From Dysgonamonadaceae bacterium (GTDB lineage Bacteria; Bacteroidota; Bacteroidia; Bacteroidales; Azobacteroidaceae): a stretch of DNA of 47,415 nucleotides. Below are positions 1 through 7,643 of this stretch, in pieces. Under the pieces are notes generated by a model. The model saw only the letters and a list, made by a program, of their open reading frames with translations. It made no database searches and had not been told where the DNA came from. The stretch lies in assembly GCA_031256775.1 (NCBI GenBank), contig JAIRPX010000072.1:1-47415 (forward strand). The letters run 5' to 3'. The position numbers and the translations under genes are program-made. Each line of letters opens with the position of its first letter. Position 1 is the first letter of the stretch.

Positions 1-308
1 TTCGTAAAACGGCTACTCTGCAAATTCTTTTAAACCGTGCTGAACAAAAGCAGCTTAGCTGCAACATCTTAGTAGCCGTGTGCGTAAGCGCACGGTTGGA
101 AAACACAGACCTTTCCCTGAGCAGCGTAGCTGCGACATCTTTTTTAACAGCAAATTAATTCATAAACATGAAATGAATAAAAATTGAGGTATCGCAGCTA
201 CGCTGCTCTGTTTATATTCCGTACATCCTTTACCGTGCGCTTACGCACACAGCTACAAAGATACTGGCGCTACGCGCCTTCTCGCAAAACACAAGGTTTT
301 GCAGATGA
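1..308. repeat. Multi-hairpin repeat element, copy 1 (cut by window edge)
   Basis: This stretch is nearly identical, in the same orientation, to 10523-10829. It is a chain of short hairpins nested in longer inverted arms. The outer arms are 66-96 and 232-262, with 29 of 31 positions complementary. The inner arms are 119-135 and 192-208, a perfect 17 bp. Each arm contains its own small palindrome, such as gcagc-gta-gctgc. Two further hairpins follow: ggcgc-tac-gcgcc near 266-278 and gcaaaac/gttttgc at 283-301. It has no coding capacity. The left end may lie outside the window. The structure is seen directly; function is unknown. Confidence 0.9.
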
Positions 309-461
309 GCCATTACTTCGCTAACGCTCGCAATAACGACACGCTTTCCGCCAGCAAAAAATAGTAGAGACGCGATTAATCGCGTCTCTATTGCGTTTAT
401 TATAATTACCATAAATATTATGTAATCTATTTAGATAGGTAAATATTCAAATTTAAGGTAA
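309..461. other. Non-coding gap with REP-like fragment
   Basis: Between the hairpin element and the stop codon of the CDF gene I see no gene. The gap holds a partial REP-like unit (ttcgctaacgctcgcaa, about 317-333), the perfect palindrome at 365-390, and AT-rich sequence. Confidence 0.6.
365..390 (-). terminator. Perfect 26-bp palindrome, likely terminator of the minus-strand exporter operon
   Basis: Half-site tagagacgcgatt is followed directly by its exact reverse complement. Read on the minus strand, the stem is followed by tactatttttt, which gives the layout of an intrinsic terminator about 70 bp past the CDF stop codon. The same 26 bp occur at 35941-35966, also downstream of an operon. 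A perfect palindrome has no separate loop, so it may act as a repeat or protein site as well. Confidence 0.55.
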
Positions 462-1382
462 TTATTGTTGTAACGAATTGCAGTTCAGCATACATTTTTC
501 ATCTGAAGTTTCAAACTCAATGGTGGCGTGCTGGATATTTTCACTGGCGAGCAATATGCGGATTTTATGCTTCAATTGGGCAAGTTCTTCCATTGACAGA
601 GAAGTTTTTAATACAATGTGAATCGAAGAAATATTATATTCTTCATCTAACGACCACAAGTGAAAATCATGTACTTCCGTTACTTCTTCTATCTGCAAAA
701 TTTTTTCAATAATATGCTGTTGCTCAACATAGCGGGGCGTTCCCTGCAATATAATACGGAACGCGCTTCTCATATTCCTGAAAACATTAAAAATTACAAA
801 AGCAGAAATTGCAACAGACAGAACAGGGTCGATTATTGGCAAATCAAAAAAATACATGATTATCGCGCCAAGAAGTACGGCAACCCAGCCAAGCACATCT
901 TCAAGCAAATGCAACGAGACTACACGCTCGTTTATTGATTTGCCTTTTTTAGTTTTTAAAACAGCAGCTCCATTTGCCAGAATACCAAGTATTGCAAGCC
1001 AGAACATACCTGTTGCATCAGGTTGCTGCGGATTGAAAAGTCGCGGGATGGCTTCCGAAAGAATAAAAATACTGCCAACAATAAGAACTGTGGCATTTAC
1101 GATTGCGCCAAGAAGCGAAAATCGTTTATAACCATAGGAGTATTTTGCATTGCTTCTTTTTTTTGACAGGCGTTGAAAATACCACGCCATTGCAAGCGAG
1201 ATGCTGTCGCCAAAATCGTGTACAGCATCTGAAATTATTGCAATACTGTTAGTGAACAAACCGCCGACAAGCTCAATAATGGTAAATGCCAAATTTAGTC
1301 CAAAGGCTGTTTTTATGTTTTTTACATCTTCATGCGAATGATTGTGAGAATGAGAATGATGATGAGAATGATTATGCGACAT
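462..1382 (-). CDS. CDF-family zinc/divalent cation exporter (CzcD/ZitB type)
   Basis: This is a 306-residue inner-membrane cation diffusion facilitator, expected to exchange cytoplasmic Zn2+ or similar ions for protons. The N-terminus is a metal-binding tail with nine His in the first 17 residues. Two HxxxD motifs give the expected transport-site ligands: H55/D59, with D52 nearby, in TM2, and H158/D162 in TM5. A short cytoplasmic domain with several His follows. Length is normal for the family. It starts 14 bp after the TolC-like gene and is the last gene of the minus-strand operon. Metal specificity cannot be read from sequence. Zn2+ is the family default, and Cd2+ or Co2+ are possible. Confidence 0.93.
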   Translation of the reverse strand: MSHNHSHHHSHSHNHSHEDVKNIKTAFGLNLAFTIIELVGGLFTNSIAIISDAVHDFGDSISLAMAWYFQRLSKKRSNAKYSYGYKRFSLLGAIVNATVLIVGSIFILSEAIPRLFNPQQPDATGMFWLAILGILANGAAVLKTKKGKSINERVVSLHLLEDVLGWVAVLLGAIIMYFFDLPIIDPVLSVAISAFVIFNVFRNMRSAFRIILQGTPRYVEQQHIIEKILQIEEVTEVHDFHLWSLDEEYNISSIHIVLKTSLSMEELAQLKHKIRILLASENIQHATIEFETSDEKCMLNCNSLQQ

Positions 1383-1396
1383 AGTTTGGTGTTTTT

Positions 1397-2731
1397 TTAC
1401 AATTTTATTGGAACGCCATTATAAAAATCCAATATTTTTGCCCTGAAAATATAATCGTATTTTGATTGTGCTTCTTCCAACTGGCTTCGCACCAACTTGG
1501 TTTTAGCTTCGTTAAATTCAAAAACCGACGATTTGCCGATTTCATAACGTTCCTGCGCATATTTGAACGATTCCGAAGTTGAAATGACTGCTTCCTGCGA
1601 TGCTTTATATTTTTCCTGAGAAGATACGGCATTCAGGTAAGCCGTTTGAATTTCTTTGTACAAGTCTTTTTTTACATTTTCCAAAACCAATTTCTGATTT
1701 TCTATATTGAAACGGGCGTTACGAACCTGATTCCGCACCGAAAAACGGTTGAATATGGGAATATTCAAATTTAAACCGATATATTCCTCTGCATTATTCT
1801 TAAATTGATTTGAAAACGAAGTATTATTAAAATTTTTGTCGTATAAATGATAATAACTCGTACCGTATCTAAAATTGAGACTCAGAGTGGGCAAATAACC
1901 TGATTTGGCTATTTGAAGCGTTTTTTCAGCGCTTTCAACAACGTATTCCTGCGCCCTGACAACAGGTTTTACCTGTAATGCGTTGTCAAAAACGATGCTT
2001 ACGGGCTGAACGCTACTGATATTTTCCTCAACAACATTGTTTATTTCCGGAACGAAAATATCAAATTCACTATTACCTTCCAATTCAAGGCTTTGTCTCA
2101 AATCCAAAAGCGCTAAGTTCAAATTGTTTTCCGCCTGTATTACCGAAACTTTGTCGTTAGCAACCTGAGCCTTAATATCATACAACTGCGATGCAGGAAC
2201 TTTTCCCGCATCAACCAGTACCTCAGTTCGCTGAACCTGCGATTCGCTTAACTCCAGCTGGCTTTTATTTATTTTCACAAGTTCTTTATTAAACAGGGCT
2301 TGTAAAAATAAAGAGGCGATATTTAACGATAAGTCTTCTTTCGCTTTTGCCAGATTTTCCGTAGCAGTCTGCAATTCCAGTTTGTTTTTCGCAATCTCAT
2401 TGGGAATACGAAAACCTGTGAAGATTGGTACTGAACTTGATATTGAAAAACTGCTACTACCTTGATTTTTAACCTCATACAAGCCGCTTGACGTCTGTGT
2501 GCGTCCAAAATTCCAGTTTTGTCCAGCGTTGGCGCTCAAATCAGGTAAACGACTCATCTGCGCCGTATTCAAATCGACTTCAGCCACATTTTTTTGAATC
2601 TCCATCCGTTTGATTGTGATATTATGCTCAACTGCATATTGAATACATTCTTCCAATGTCCACAGTTTAACCTGTGCATGGACAGAAAATATGCACAGAC
2701 CGATAATAAGCGATATTACTGTTTTTTTCAT
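1397..2731 (-). CDS. TolC-family outer membrane efflux channel
   Basis: This 444-residue protein has a Sec signal peptide (MKKTVISLIIGLCIFSVHAQ). Two tandem OEP-type halves follow, each a long helical coiled coil with short strand segments (for example SSFSISSSVPIFTGF and YIGLNLNIPIFNRFSVRNQV). This is the TolC fold: a trimeric outer-membrane barrel with a periplasmic tunnel. Its start codon overlaps the stop of the adaptor gene by four bases (ATGA), so the two are probably translationally coupled. It should form the exit duct for the ABC exporter encoded upstream. The substrate is unknown. Confidence 0.93.
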   Translation of the reverse strand: MKKTVISLIIGLCIFSVHAQVKLWTLEECIQYAVEHNITIKRMEIQKNVAEVDLNTAQMSRLPDLSANAGQNWNFGRTQTSSGLYEVKNQGSSSFSISSSVPIFTGFRIPNEIAKNKLELQTATENLAKAKEDLSLNIASLFLQALFNKELVKINKSQLELSESQVQRTEVLVDAGKVPASQLYDIKAQVANDKVSVIQAENNLNLALLDLRQSLELEGNSEFDIFVPEINNVVEENISSVQPVSIVFDNALQVKPVVRAQEYVVESAEKTLQIAKSGYLPTLSLNFRYGTSYYHLYDKNFNNTSFSNQFKNNAEEYIGLNLNIPIFNRFSVRNQVRNARFNIENQKLVLENVKKDLYKEIQTAYLNAVSSQEKYKASQEAVISTSESFKYAQERYEIGKSSVFEFNEAKTKLVRSQLEEAQSKYDYIFRAKILDFYNGVPIKL

Positions 2732-3855
2732 TTTTTCTGTTTATCTTTCTCTTTATGATTAGAATCCTTTTCATTTCCCCTTATCCTGTCGTCCGATGTT
2801 AATCCTGTCTTTATTTCGGTATTAACCCCATCCGACAGTCCGATAGTCACCGGTTTACGTTCAAACACCTGTTCGGGACTTTCAGATTTTACCACATAAA
2901 CGAAAGCCGAATCGTTACTAAATTCGACAGAGCTTTCGGGAATTGTCAGCACACCGGAAGCCCGCGCCAGAACAATTTCGGCATTGGCGCTGTATCCTGC
3001 GCGGATAAAAATTGAATCAGGAACTTTCACGGCAGCTTTTATTTCAAATAAAACAGCTCCATTCTGTTCCATTCCTTTCGGGGATATATATTCCAGAACC
3101 GCGTCGAATTTTTCGCTGTTCAAAGCTCCTATTGTTAACACAATAGGCATTCCTTCCCTGATTTTGCCAACTTCCGTTTCATCAATATTTCCTTTAAAAA
3201 TCAAATCGTTCATATTGGCAACAGAAGCAATAGTAGTTCCATCGTTGAATGTATTTGCTTGAATAACAGAATTTCCAGCTTTAACAGGAACATCCAGAAT
3301 CATTCCTGAAATTGTGGAACGAATTTGCGTATTGCTCAGTTTGGCATACTTTTTAGAAACGCCTTCGCGTACAATATCCAAAGCGTCCTGAGCATTATTT
3401 TTTTCTTCTTTTGCCTTTTGGTAGTCTGATTCGGCTTTATCAAATTCTTCTTTTGAGATAGCCCCTTTTTTAAATAACTGAGACTGACGGGCATATTCCG
3501 TTTCGATTTGCTGGAGATTTATTTCCGCTACCTTCAAACGCGATTCCGCAGAATTTAACTGTCCCATTTCAGGGATAACTTTCACAACGGCAATCACATC
3601 GCCTATAGTTATTTTTTCTCCGGCTTCTTTCATCACTTCCGAAATAATACCGGAAATTTGCGGTTTAATCAGGATTTCATCACGCGGTTCGACTTTTCCC
3701 GTCGCTATCGTTTTGTTCTCAACAGTTCCAATAACAGGCGATACAATTTCATATAACGTAATTTTCGGACGCGATTTATTCCAGAGGAAAAAGAATGTCC
3801 ATATTACGATTAAACTCAAAATGACAATTAAAATAATTCCTTTAATTTTTTTCAT
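2728..3855 (-). CDS. HlyD/MacA-type periplasmic adaptor (membrane fusion protein)
   Basis: This 375-residue protein has one N-terminal membrane anchor (about residues 5-25). A split biotinyl-lipoyl-like domain follows (GKVEPRDEILIKPQISGII before the hairpin and SGMILDVPVKAGNSV after it), with a helical hairpin of about 80 residues inserted between them. Next come the beta-barrel and membrane-proximal domains and a Lys-rich tail. This order is that of MacA-like adaptors, which bridge an ABC permease to TolC. It lies 33 bp after the second permease gene and overlaps the channel gene. The neighbouring ABC genes make this an ABC-linked rather than RND-linked adaptor. Confidence 0.93.
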   Translation of the reverse strand: MKKIKGIILIVILSLIVIWTFFFLWNKSRPKITLYEIVSPVIGTVENKTIATGKVEPRDEILIKPQISGIISEVMKEAGEKITIGDVIAVVKVIPEMGQLNSAESRLKVAEINLQQIETEYARQSQLFKKGAISKEEFDKAESDYQKAKEEKNNAQDALDIVREGVSKKYAKLSNTQIRSTISGMILDVPVKAGNSVIQANTFNDGTTIASVANMNDLIFKGNIDETEVGKIREGMPIVLTIGALNSEKFDAVLEYISPKGMEQNGAVLFEIKAAVKVPDSIFIRAGYSANAEIVLARASGVLTIPESSVEFSNDSAFVYVVKSESPEQVFERKPVTIGLSDGVNTEIKTGLTSDDRIRGNEKDSNHKEKDKQKK

Positions 3856-3888
3856 ATACTATAATAATTCTAAATTTCTTAATTCCCT

Positions 3889-5148
3889 TCACTCTTCCCT
3901 GATTGCCTCAATAGCTTTGATTCTCAAAGCCCGTCTTGCCGGAAGCGACCCTGCTATCAGACCGAAACCCATCAGTATGATTAACGATGCAATTGCCGCT
4001 CCAAAAGATATCATCGGATCTGATAAAAACACATCTTCCGCATTTTCAAGCCAGTATGTATTTGCCAGGTTCAGGCATAACACGCCAAAACACAATCCCG
4101 ACAAACCGGAAATAGAAGTTAAAACCAAGCCTTCCCAAATGATTTGTCCCATAATAGTTCGCGGCTTGGCGCCCAAAGCTCTGCGGATACCGATTTCCTT
4201 AGTGCGTTCCTTGATTGTCACCGTTAGAATATTGCTGACGCCGACAATACCGGCAATTAATGTTCCCGAACCGACAATCCACATAACAATAGAAATTCCA
4301 AGAAATAAATATTTGAACATATTAAATTGCTCCTCAAGATTGAAGCTCCAGATAGCCTGTTTATCATCAGGTGAAATAATGTTATGCGACTTCAAAACTG
4401 TTTCCATTTTTTCCTGCACTTCCTTTACAGGTATATTCGGCAAAGCGCTCGCCGCCAGCATGTGAATAATATCACCTTGATTATTAACCTGTTGCATTGT
4501 TGTGAACGGGATAATAACCGATTCTTCCGATCTACCGCTGATACTTATTTGGGCAACGCCTGAAGAAACTCCAATAACCTGGTAATAAATACCATTTACA
4601 CGGATATATTGTCCAAGCGGATTCCCTTTTGTAGGAAATAATTCTTCATAAACGGTTGTTCCGATAAGGCAAACTTTGCGCGCCTGAACAATATCTATAT
4701 CATTGATAAACCGCCCGTACATCATTCTTTGCTGTTCGATTTTGACATAATTCGGATGTAATCCCCTTATATTGTATGAGCCTGAATTTTCTTTGTAAAC
4801 AACATTATTAGTAGAACGATGCCCCCACAATATAGGCGACAAACATTCAATTTCAGGAATTGATTTTGAAAGAATATCCAGGTCCCTGTTATGAATATTC
4901 CATGACCTTCCCTTTTGAAAGCCTTTGTAGGGCAAACTCGTTATAGATGAACCCATAAAACAGGAGTTGGTTGCAAAGCCATCAATTCCTTTCATCATTC
5001 CGCGTTCCAGTCCATGTCCGGCGCCCATCATGATTACCAGCATGAAAATGCCCCAGAACACCCCGAAACCCGTAAGCAAACTCCGCGCCTTATTGCGGGT
5101 AATCGTTTGCCAAATCTCCTGAAATCTATCTAAATCAAATAATTGCAT
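3889..5148 (-). CDS. MacB-like ABC transporter permease (second of a pair)
   Basis: This 419-residue protein has the MacB_PCD plus FtsX architecture. One TM lies near residues 28-48, a periplasmic domain runs to about 270, and three C-terminal TM segments follow. The EIGIRRALGAKPRTIM motif between TM2 and TM3 is typical of the coupling region. There is no fused ATPase domain, unlike MacB; the ATPase is the separate gene at 6438-7109. It is a paralogue of the permease at 5172-6428, and the two probably form a heterodimer. It lies 23 bp downstream of that gene. Confidence 0.93.
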   Translation of the reverse strand: MQLFDLDRFQEIWQTITRNKARSLLTGFGVFWGIFMLVIMMGAGHGLERGMMKGIDGFATNSCFMGSSITSLPYKGFQKGRSWNIHNRDLDILSKSIPEIECLSPILWGHRSTNNVVYKENSGSYNIRGLHPNYVKIEQQRMMYGRFINDIDIVQARKVCLIGTTVYEELFPTKGNPLGQYIRVNGIYYQVIGVSSGVAQISISGRSEESVIIPFTTMQQVNNQGDIIHMLAASALPNIPVKEVQEKMETVLKSHNIISPDDKQAIWSFNLEEQFNMFKYLFLGISIVMWIVGSGTLIAGIVGVSNILTVTIKERTKEIGIRRALGAKPRTIMGQIIWEGLVLTSISGLSGLCFGVLCLNLANTYWLENAEDVFLSDPMISFGAAIASLIILMGFGLIAGSLPARRALRIKAIEAIREE

Positions 5149-5171
5149 ACTAATTCCTAATTCTTAATTGA

Positions 5172-6428
5172 TTACTCCTCCCTCATCGCAATCACCGGCG
5201 ATATTCGCGAAGCTTTCCAGGCAGGATAAGCTCCAGCCAAAATGCCGGATACGATTAAAACCAGCATAGCGCCGATAGCCACATTGACTTCTATTGTTGG
5301 ATTCCGGAATATATGCGATACCTGTTCAGCTTCCGGCGGCAAATTCAACAATATCGAATTAACCAGTTCCCCTATGCCCACGCCCAAAAACATTCCTAAA
5401 TAACCAAAAACGAAAGTCATCAATGCCGATTCCATCAAAATACTTCCCATGATAGACGACGGTTTTGCGCCGATTGCCTTTCGGATACCAAATTCCCGCG
5501 TGCGCTCGCGAACAGTTATCAACATAATGTTGCTGATACTGATAATGCCAGCAATCAAAGTGCCGATTCCTATCACCCAGATAAAAGCCGAGATACCATT
5601 AAAAATACCCTGAGTCTGTAAATAATTCTCCAGCATATTCCACATACCTATTGCGCGTTTATCTTCAGTATCAAAAACATGCAAAGCGGCAAGTTTTTCT
5701 CTCAAATGTTCTTCAAAAATATTGTTTTTTTCCTTTGTTTCAAGTCCATCTACCGTAAAATAAATTTGATTGATGTCCCTGTTTTTGTTGTATAACATCA
5801 TAGCCGTTGAAAACGGAATATATGCTTTTGCCTCATCGCCCCATGAATTTTCCGTAAAAACGCCAATTACCGTATATCCCAAACCTCCGGCAATAACCTG
5901 TTTTCCAACAGCTTCGCCATCCTGAAACAATACGTCTTTCAGTCGTTTATTAATCACTGCTACTTTACGTATTTCCTTAATATCCATGTCATTAATAAAA
6001 CGTCCCTGTCCGTCTAAAATTTTTACGCCTTGAATATGACTGTATTCAGGCTCTATTCCTGAAAAAGAAGCGGAGATGTTAAAATTTTTGTAACTGACTT
6101 CAAGAGAAGCATATATTTCGCCGGAAACATTAATTGTTTGTGGTAGCTGTTCTTTAATCAGCCGTAAATCATTTTCGTCGAGATTTATGGGGCGGTTGTC
6201 GGGAAATCCTTTATAAGGCTTGGAAGTTTGTCGTCCCCAGAAATTATACATGTTTTTCGACTGGGATTCAAAAATGGAAGTTACGCCGTTTTTCAGACCG
6301 TTTCCTGCACAAAGCAGGAAGCAAAACATAAAAATTCCCCACGAAATGGAGAGACCAGTCAAAAAGGTACGAAGTTTGTTTTTCCGGATTGTATCTAATA
6401 TTTCCGTCCACTTGTCTAAATCAAACAT
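5172..6428 (-). CDS. MacB-like ABC transporter permease (first of a pair)
   Basis: This 418-residue paralogue of the next gene in the operon has the same N-terminal TM, MacB-type periplasmic domain and three C-terminal TMs. Its coupling motif is REFGIRKAIGAKPSSIM. It starts 9 bp after the ATPase gene, so the two are almost certainly co-transcribed. Such tripartite systems use ATP hydrolysis in the cytoplasm to push a periplasmic substrate (peptide, antibiotic, lipid or lipoprotein) through the outer-membrane channel. Nothing in the sequence identifies the substrate. Confidence 0.93.
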   Translation of the reverse strand: MFDLDKWTEILDTIRKNKLRTFLTGLSISWGIFMFCFLLCAGNGLKNGVTSIFESQSKNMYNFWGRQTSKPYKGFPDNRPINLDENDLRLIKEQLPQTINVSGEIYASLEVSYKNFNISASFSGIEPEYSHIQGVKILDGQGRFINDMDIKEIRKVAVINKRLKDVLFQDGEAVGKQVIAGGLGYTVIGVFTENSWGDEAKAYIPFSTAMMLYNKNRDINQIYFTVDGLETKEKNNIFEEHLREKLAALHVFDTEDKRAIGMWNMLENYLQTQGIFNGISAFIWVIGIGTLIAGIISISNIMLITVRERTREFGIRKAIGAKPSSIMGSILMESALMTFVFGYLGMFLGVGIGELVNSILLNLPPEAEQVSHIFRNPTIEVNVAIGAMLVLIVSGILAGAYPAWKASRISPVIAMREE

Positions 6429-6437
6429 GCCTTTGAG

Positions 6438-7109
6438 TTATAAGTTATTAATAGAATCAATTATTCCGTCTTTAAGACGAATGATTTTATCTGTCGCTTC
6501 CGCAACGCTTTGTTCGTGCGTTACGATAATCATTGTCATGCCCTCTTTGTTGACTTCCCTGAGAAGATTAATTACTTCTTCGGAAGTTTTACTGTCTAAA
6601 GCACCGGTAGGTTCGTCTGCCAAAATGACTTGCGGTTTAGAAATCAAAGCGCGGGCAATAGCGACACGCTGTTTTTGTCCGCCCGACAATTCGTTAGGAT
6701 AATGTTCAGCCCAATCTTTCAGTCCCATTTTATCTAAATATTCCAAAGCAATGCGGTTACGTTTTTTCCGGCTTATGCCTTGATAATAAAGCGGAAGCGC
6801 GACATTTTCCATCGCATTCTTGAAATTAATCAGGTTAAAAGATTGAAATACAAAGCCAATCATTGTATTTCGTAATTCTGCTGCCTGCGATTCGCTCAGT
6901 CCTTTTATCAAAATACCGTTCAGGTAATAATTACCTTCATCATAAGTGTCAAGAATACCTAAAATGTTGAGTAATGTCGATTTACCTGAACCGGACGCAC
7001 CCATGATTGAAATCATTTCTCCGCGTTTGATTTCCAGATTGATTCCTTTCAAAACATGAAGTGGAGCGCCATTATAATAAGTTTTATTAATTCGCTGCAA
7101 TTTTATCAT
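6438..7109 (-). CDS. ABC transporter ATP-binding protein (MacB/LolD type)
   Basis: This is the 223-residue nucleotide-binding subunit. The Walker A is GASGSGKST, the Q-loop lies in FVFQSFNLI, the signature is LSGGQKQR and the Walker B is [13 protein letters not shown] start it at the ATG at 7109 (MIKLQRINKTYY). A longer reading frame reaches 7160, but it would run upstream through the likely promoter and lacks family similarity there. It is the first gene of the six-gene exporter operon. Confidence 0.95.
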   Translation of the reverse strand: MIKLQRINKTYYNGAPLHVLKGINLEIKRGEMISIMGASGSGKSTLLNILGILDTYDEGNYYLNGILIKGLSESQAAELRNTMIGFVFQSFNLINFKNAMENVALPLYYQGISRKKRNRIALEYLDKMGLKDWAEHYPNELSGGQKQRVAIARALISKPQVILADEPTGALDSKTSEEVINLLREVNKEGMTMIIVTHEQSVAEATDKIIRLKDGIIDSINNL

Positions 7110-7130
7110 TGTAATATTTAAAATAAAGCA

Positions 7131-7160
7131 CAAAGGTACACATTTCTTAGTACTTTGCAA
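7131..7160 (-). promoter_or_regulatory. Bacteroidota-type promoter of the exporter operon
   Basis: On the minus strand, TTG (7160-7158) is followed after 19 bp by TACCTTTG (7138-7131), matching the TTTG/TAnnTTTG consensus. It lies 21 bp upstream of the ATP-binding protein start at 7109, which supports that start. Confidence 0.7.
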
Positions 7161-7576
7161 TACCTAATACTAATTTTTTGTTTCTTATACTCAAAAAAAT
7201 GGCAAATAATGATAATACGATGAACGAGACACGATAAACGAAGGTGCGAAAGCGCGAAAGCATGAAGGCTCGAATCGTCATTGCGAAGGCGAAGCCTGAA
7301 GCAATCCAGTAAAAAACTAAAAGATAAAAACTGAAAACTGAAGACTAATTCTGTCTCGTAATTGCGAGCGTTAGCGAAGCAATCCAGAACTGAAAACTGA
7401 AAACTGAAAACTGAAAACTAAATTACTGGATTGCTTCGCAAACGCTCGCAAAGAACGTCATAAAAGCGTCACGGTGTGCAAATCCGCGCCAGCAAATTCC
7501 TAATTCTTAATTCCTGTCAGTTTTTCGTTATTACAAAAAACAACTTTGGTAGGTTTTTTATGTATTTTCAACCAAC
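7161..7576. repeat. Repeat-filled divergent intergenic region
   Basis: There is no gene here. REP-like units lie at about 7277-7310 (gaaggcgaagcctgaagcaa form), 7361-7388 (gagcgttagcgaagcaa form) and 7425-7460 (inverse orientation). Between the last two is a 7-bp tandem run of ctgaaaa, about four copies at 7390-7420. Sequence near 7215-7265 resembles, inverted, 10470-10500. The region separates the divergent exporter operon and sensor kinase. Confidence 0.75.
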
Positions 7577-7601
7577 TATCTTTGCATTCGTATTATCTTT
7601 G
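7577..7601 (+). promoter_or_regulatory. Two candidate -7 boxes for the sensor kinase gene
   Basis: TATCTTTG occurs at 7577-7584 and again at 7594-7601, 43-60 bp before the kinase ATG. Neither has a convincing TTTG at the expected spacing, so which one is used is unclear. Confidence 0.45.
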
Positions 7602-7643
7602 TAATATGAAATAAAAAGAATAAAAACACTTATACATAAATAT

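Noticed and set aside
3713-4465. 250-codon plus-strand ORF
   Set aside because: It lies antisense to the adaptor and second permease genes, whose domains are clear, and its translation has no recognisable domain or start context.
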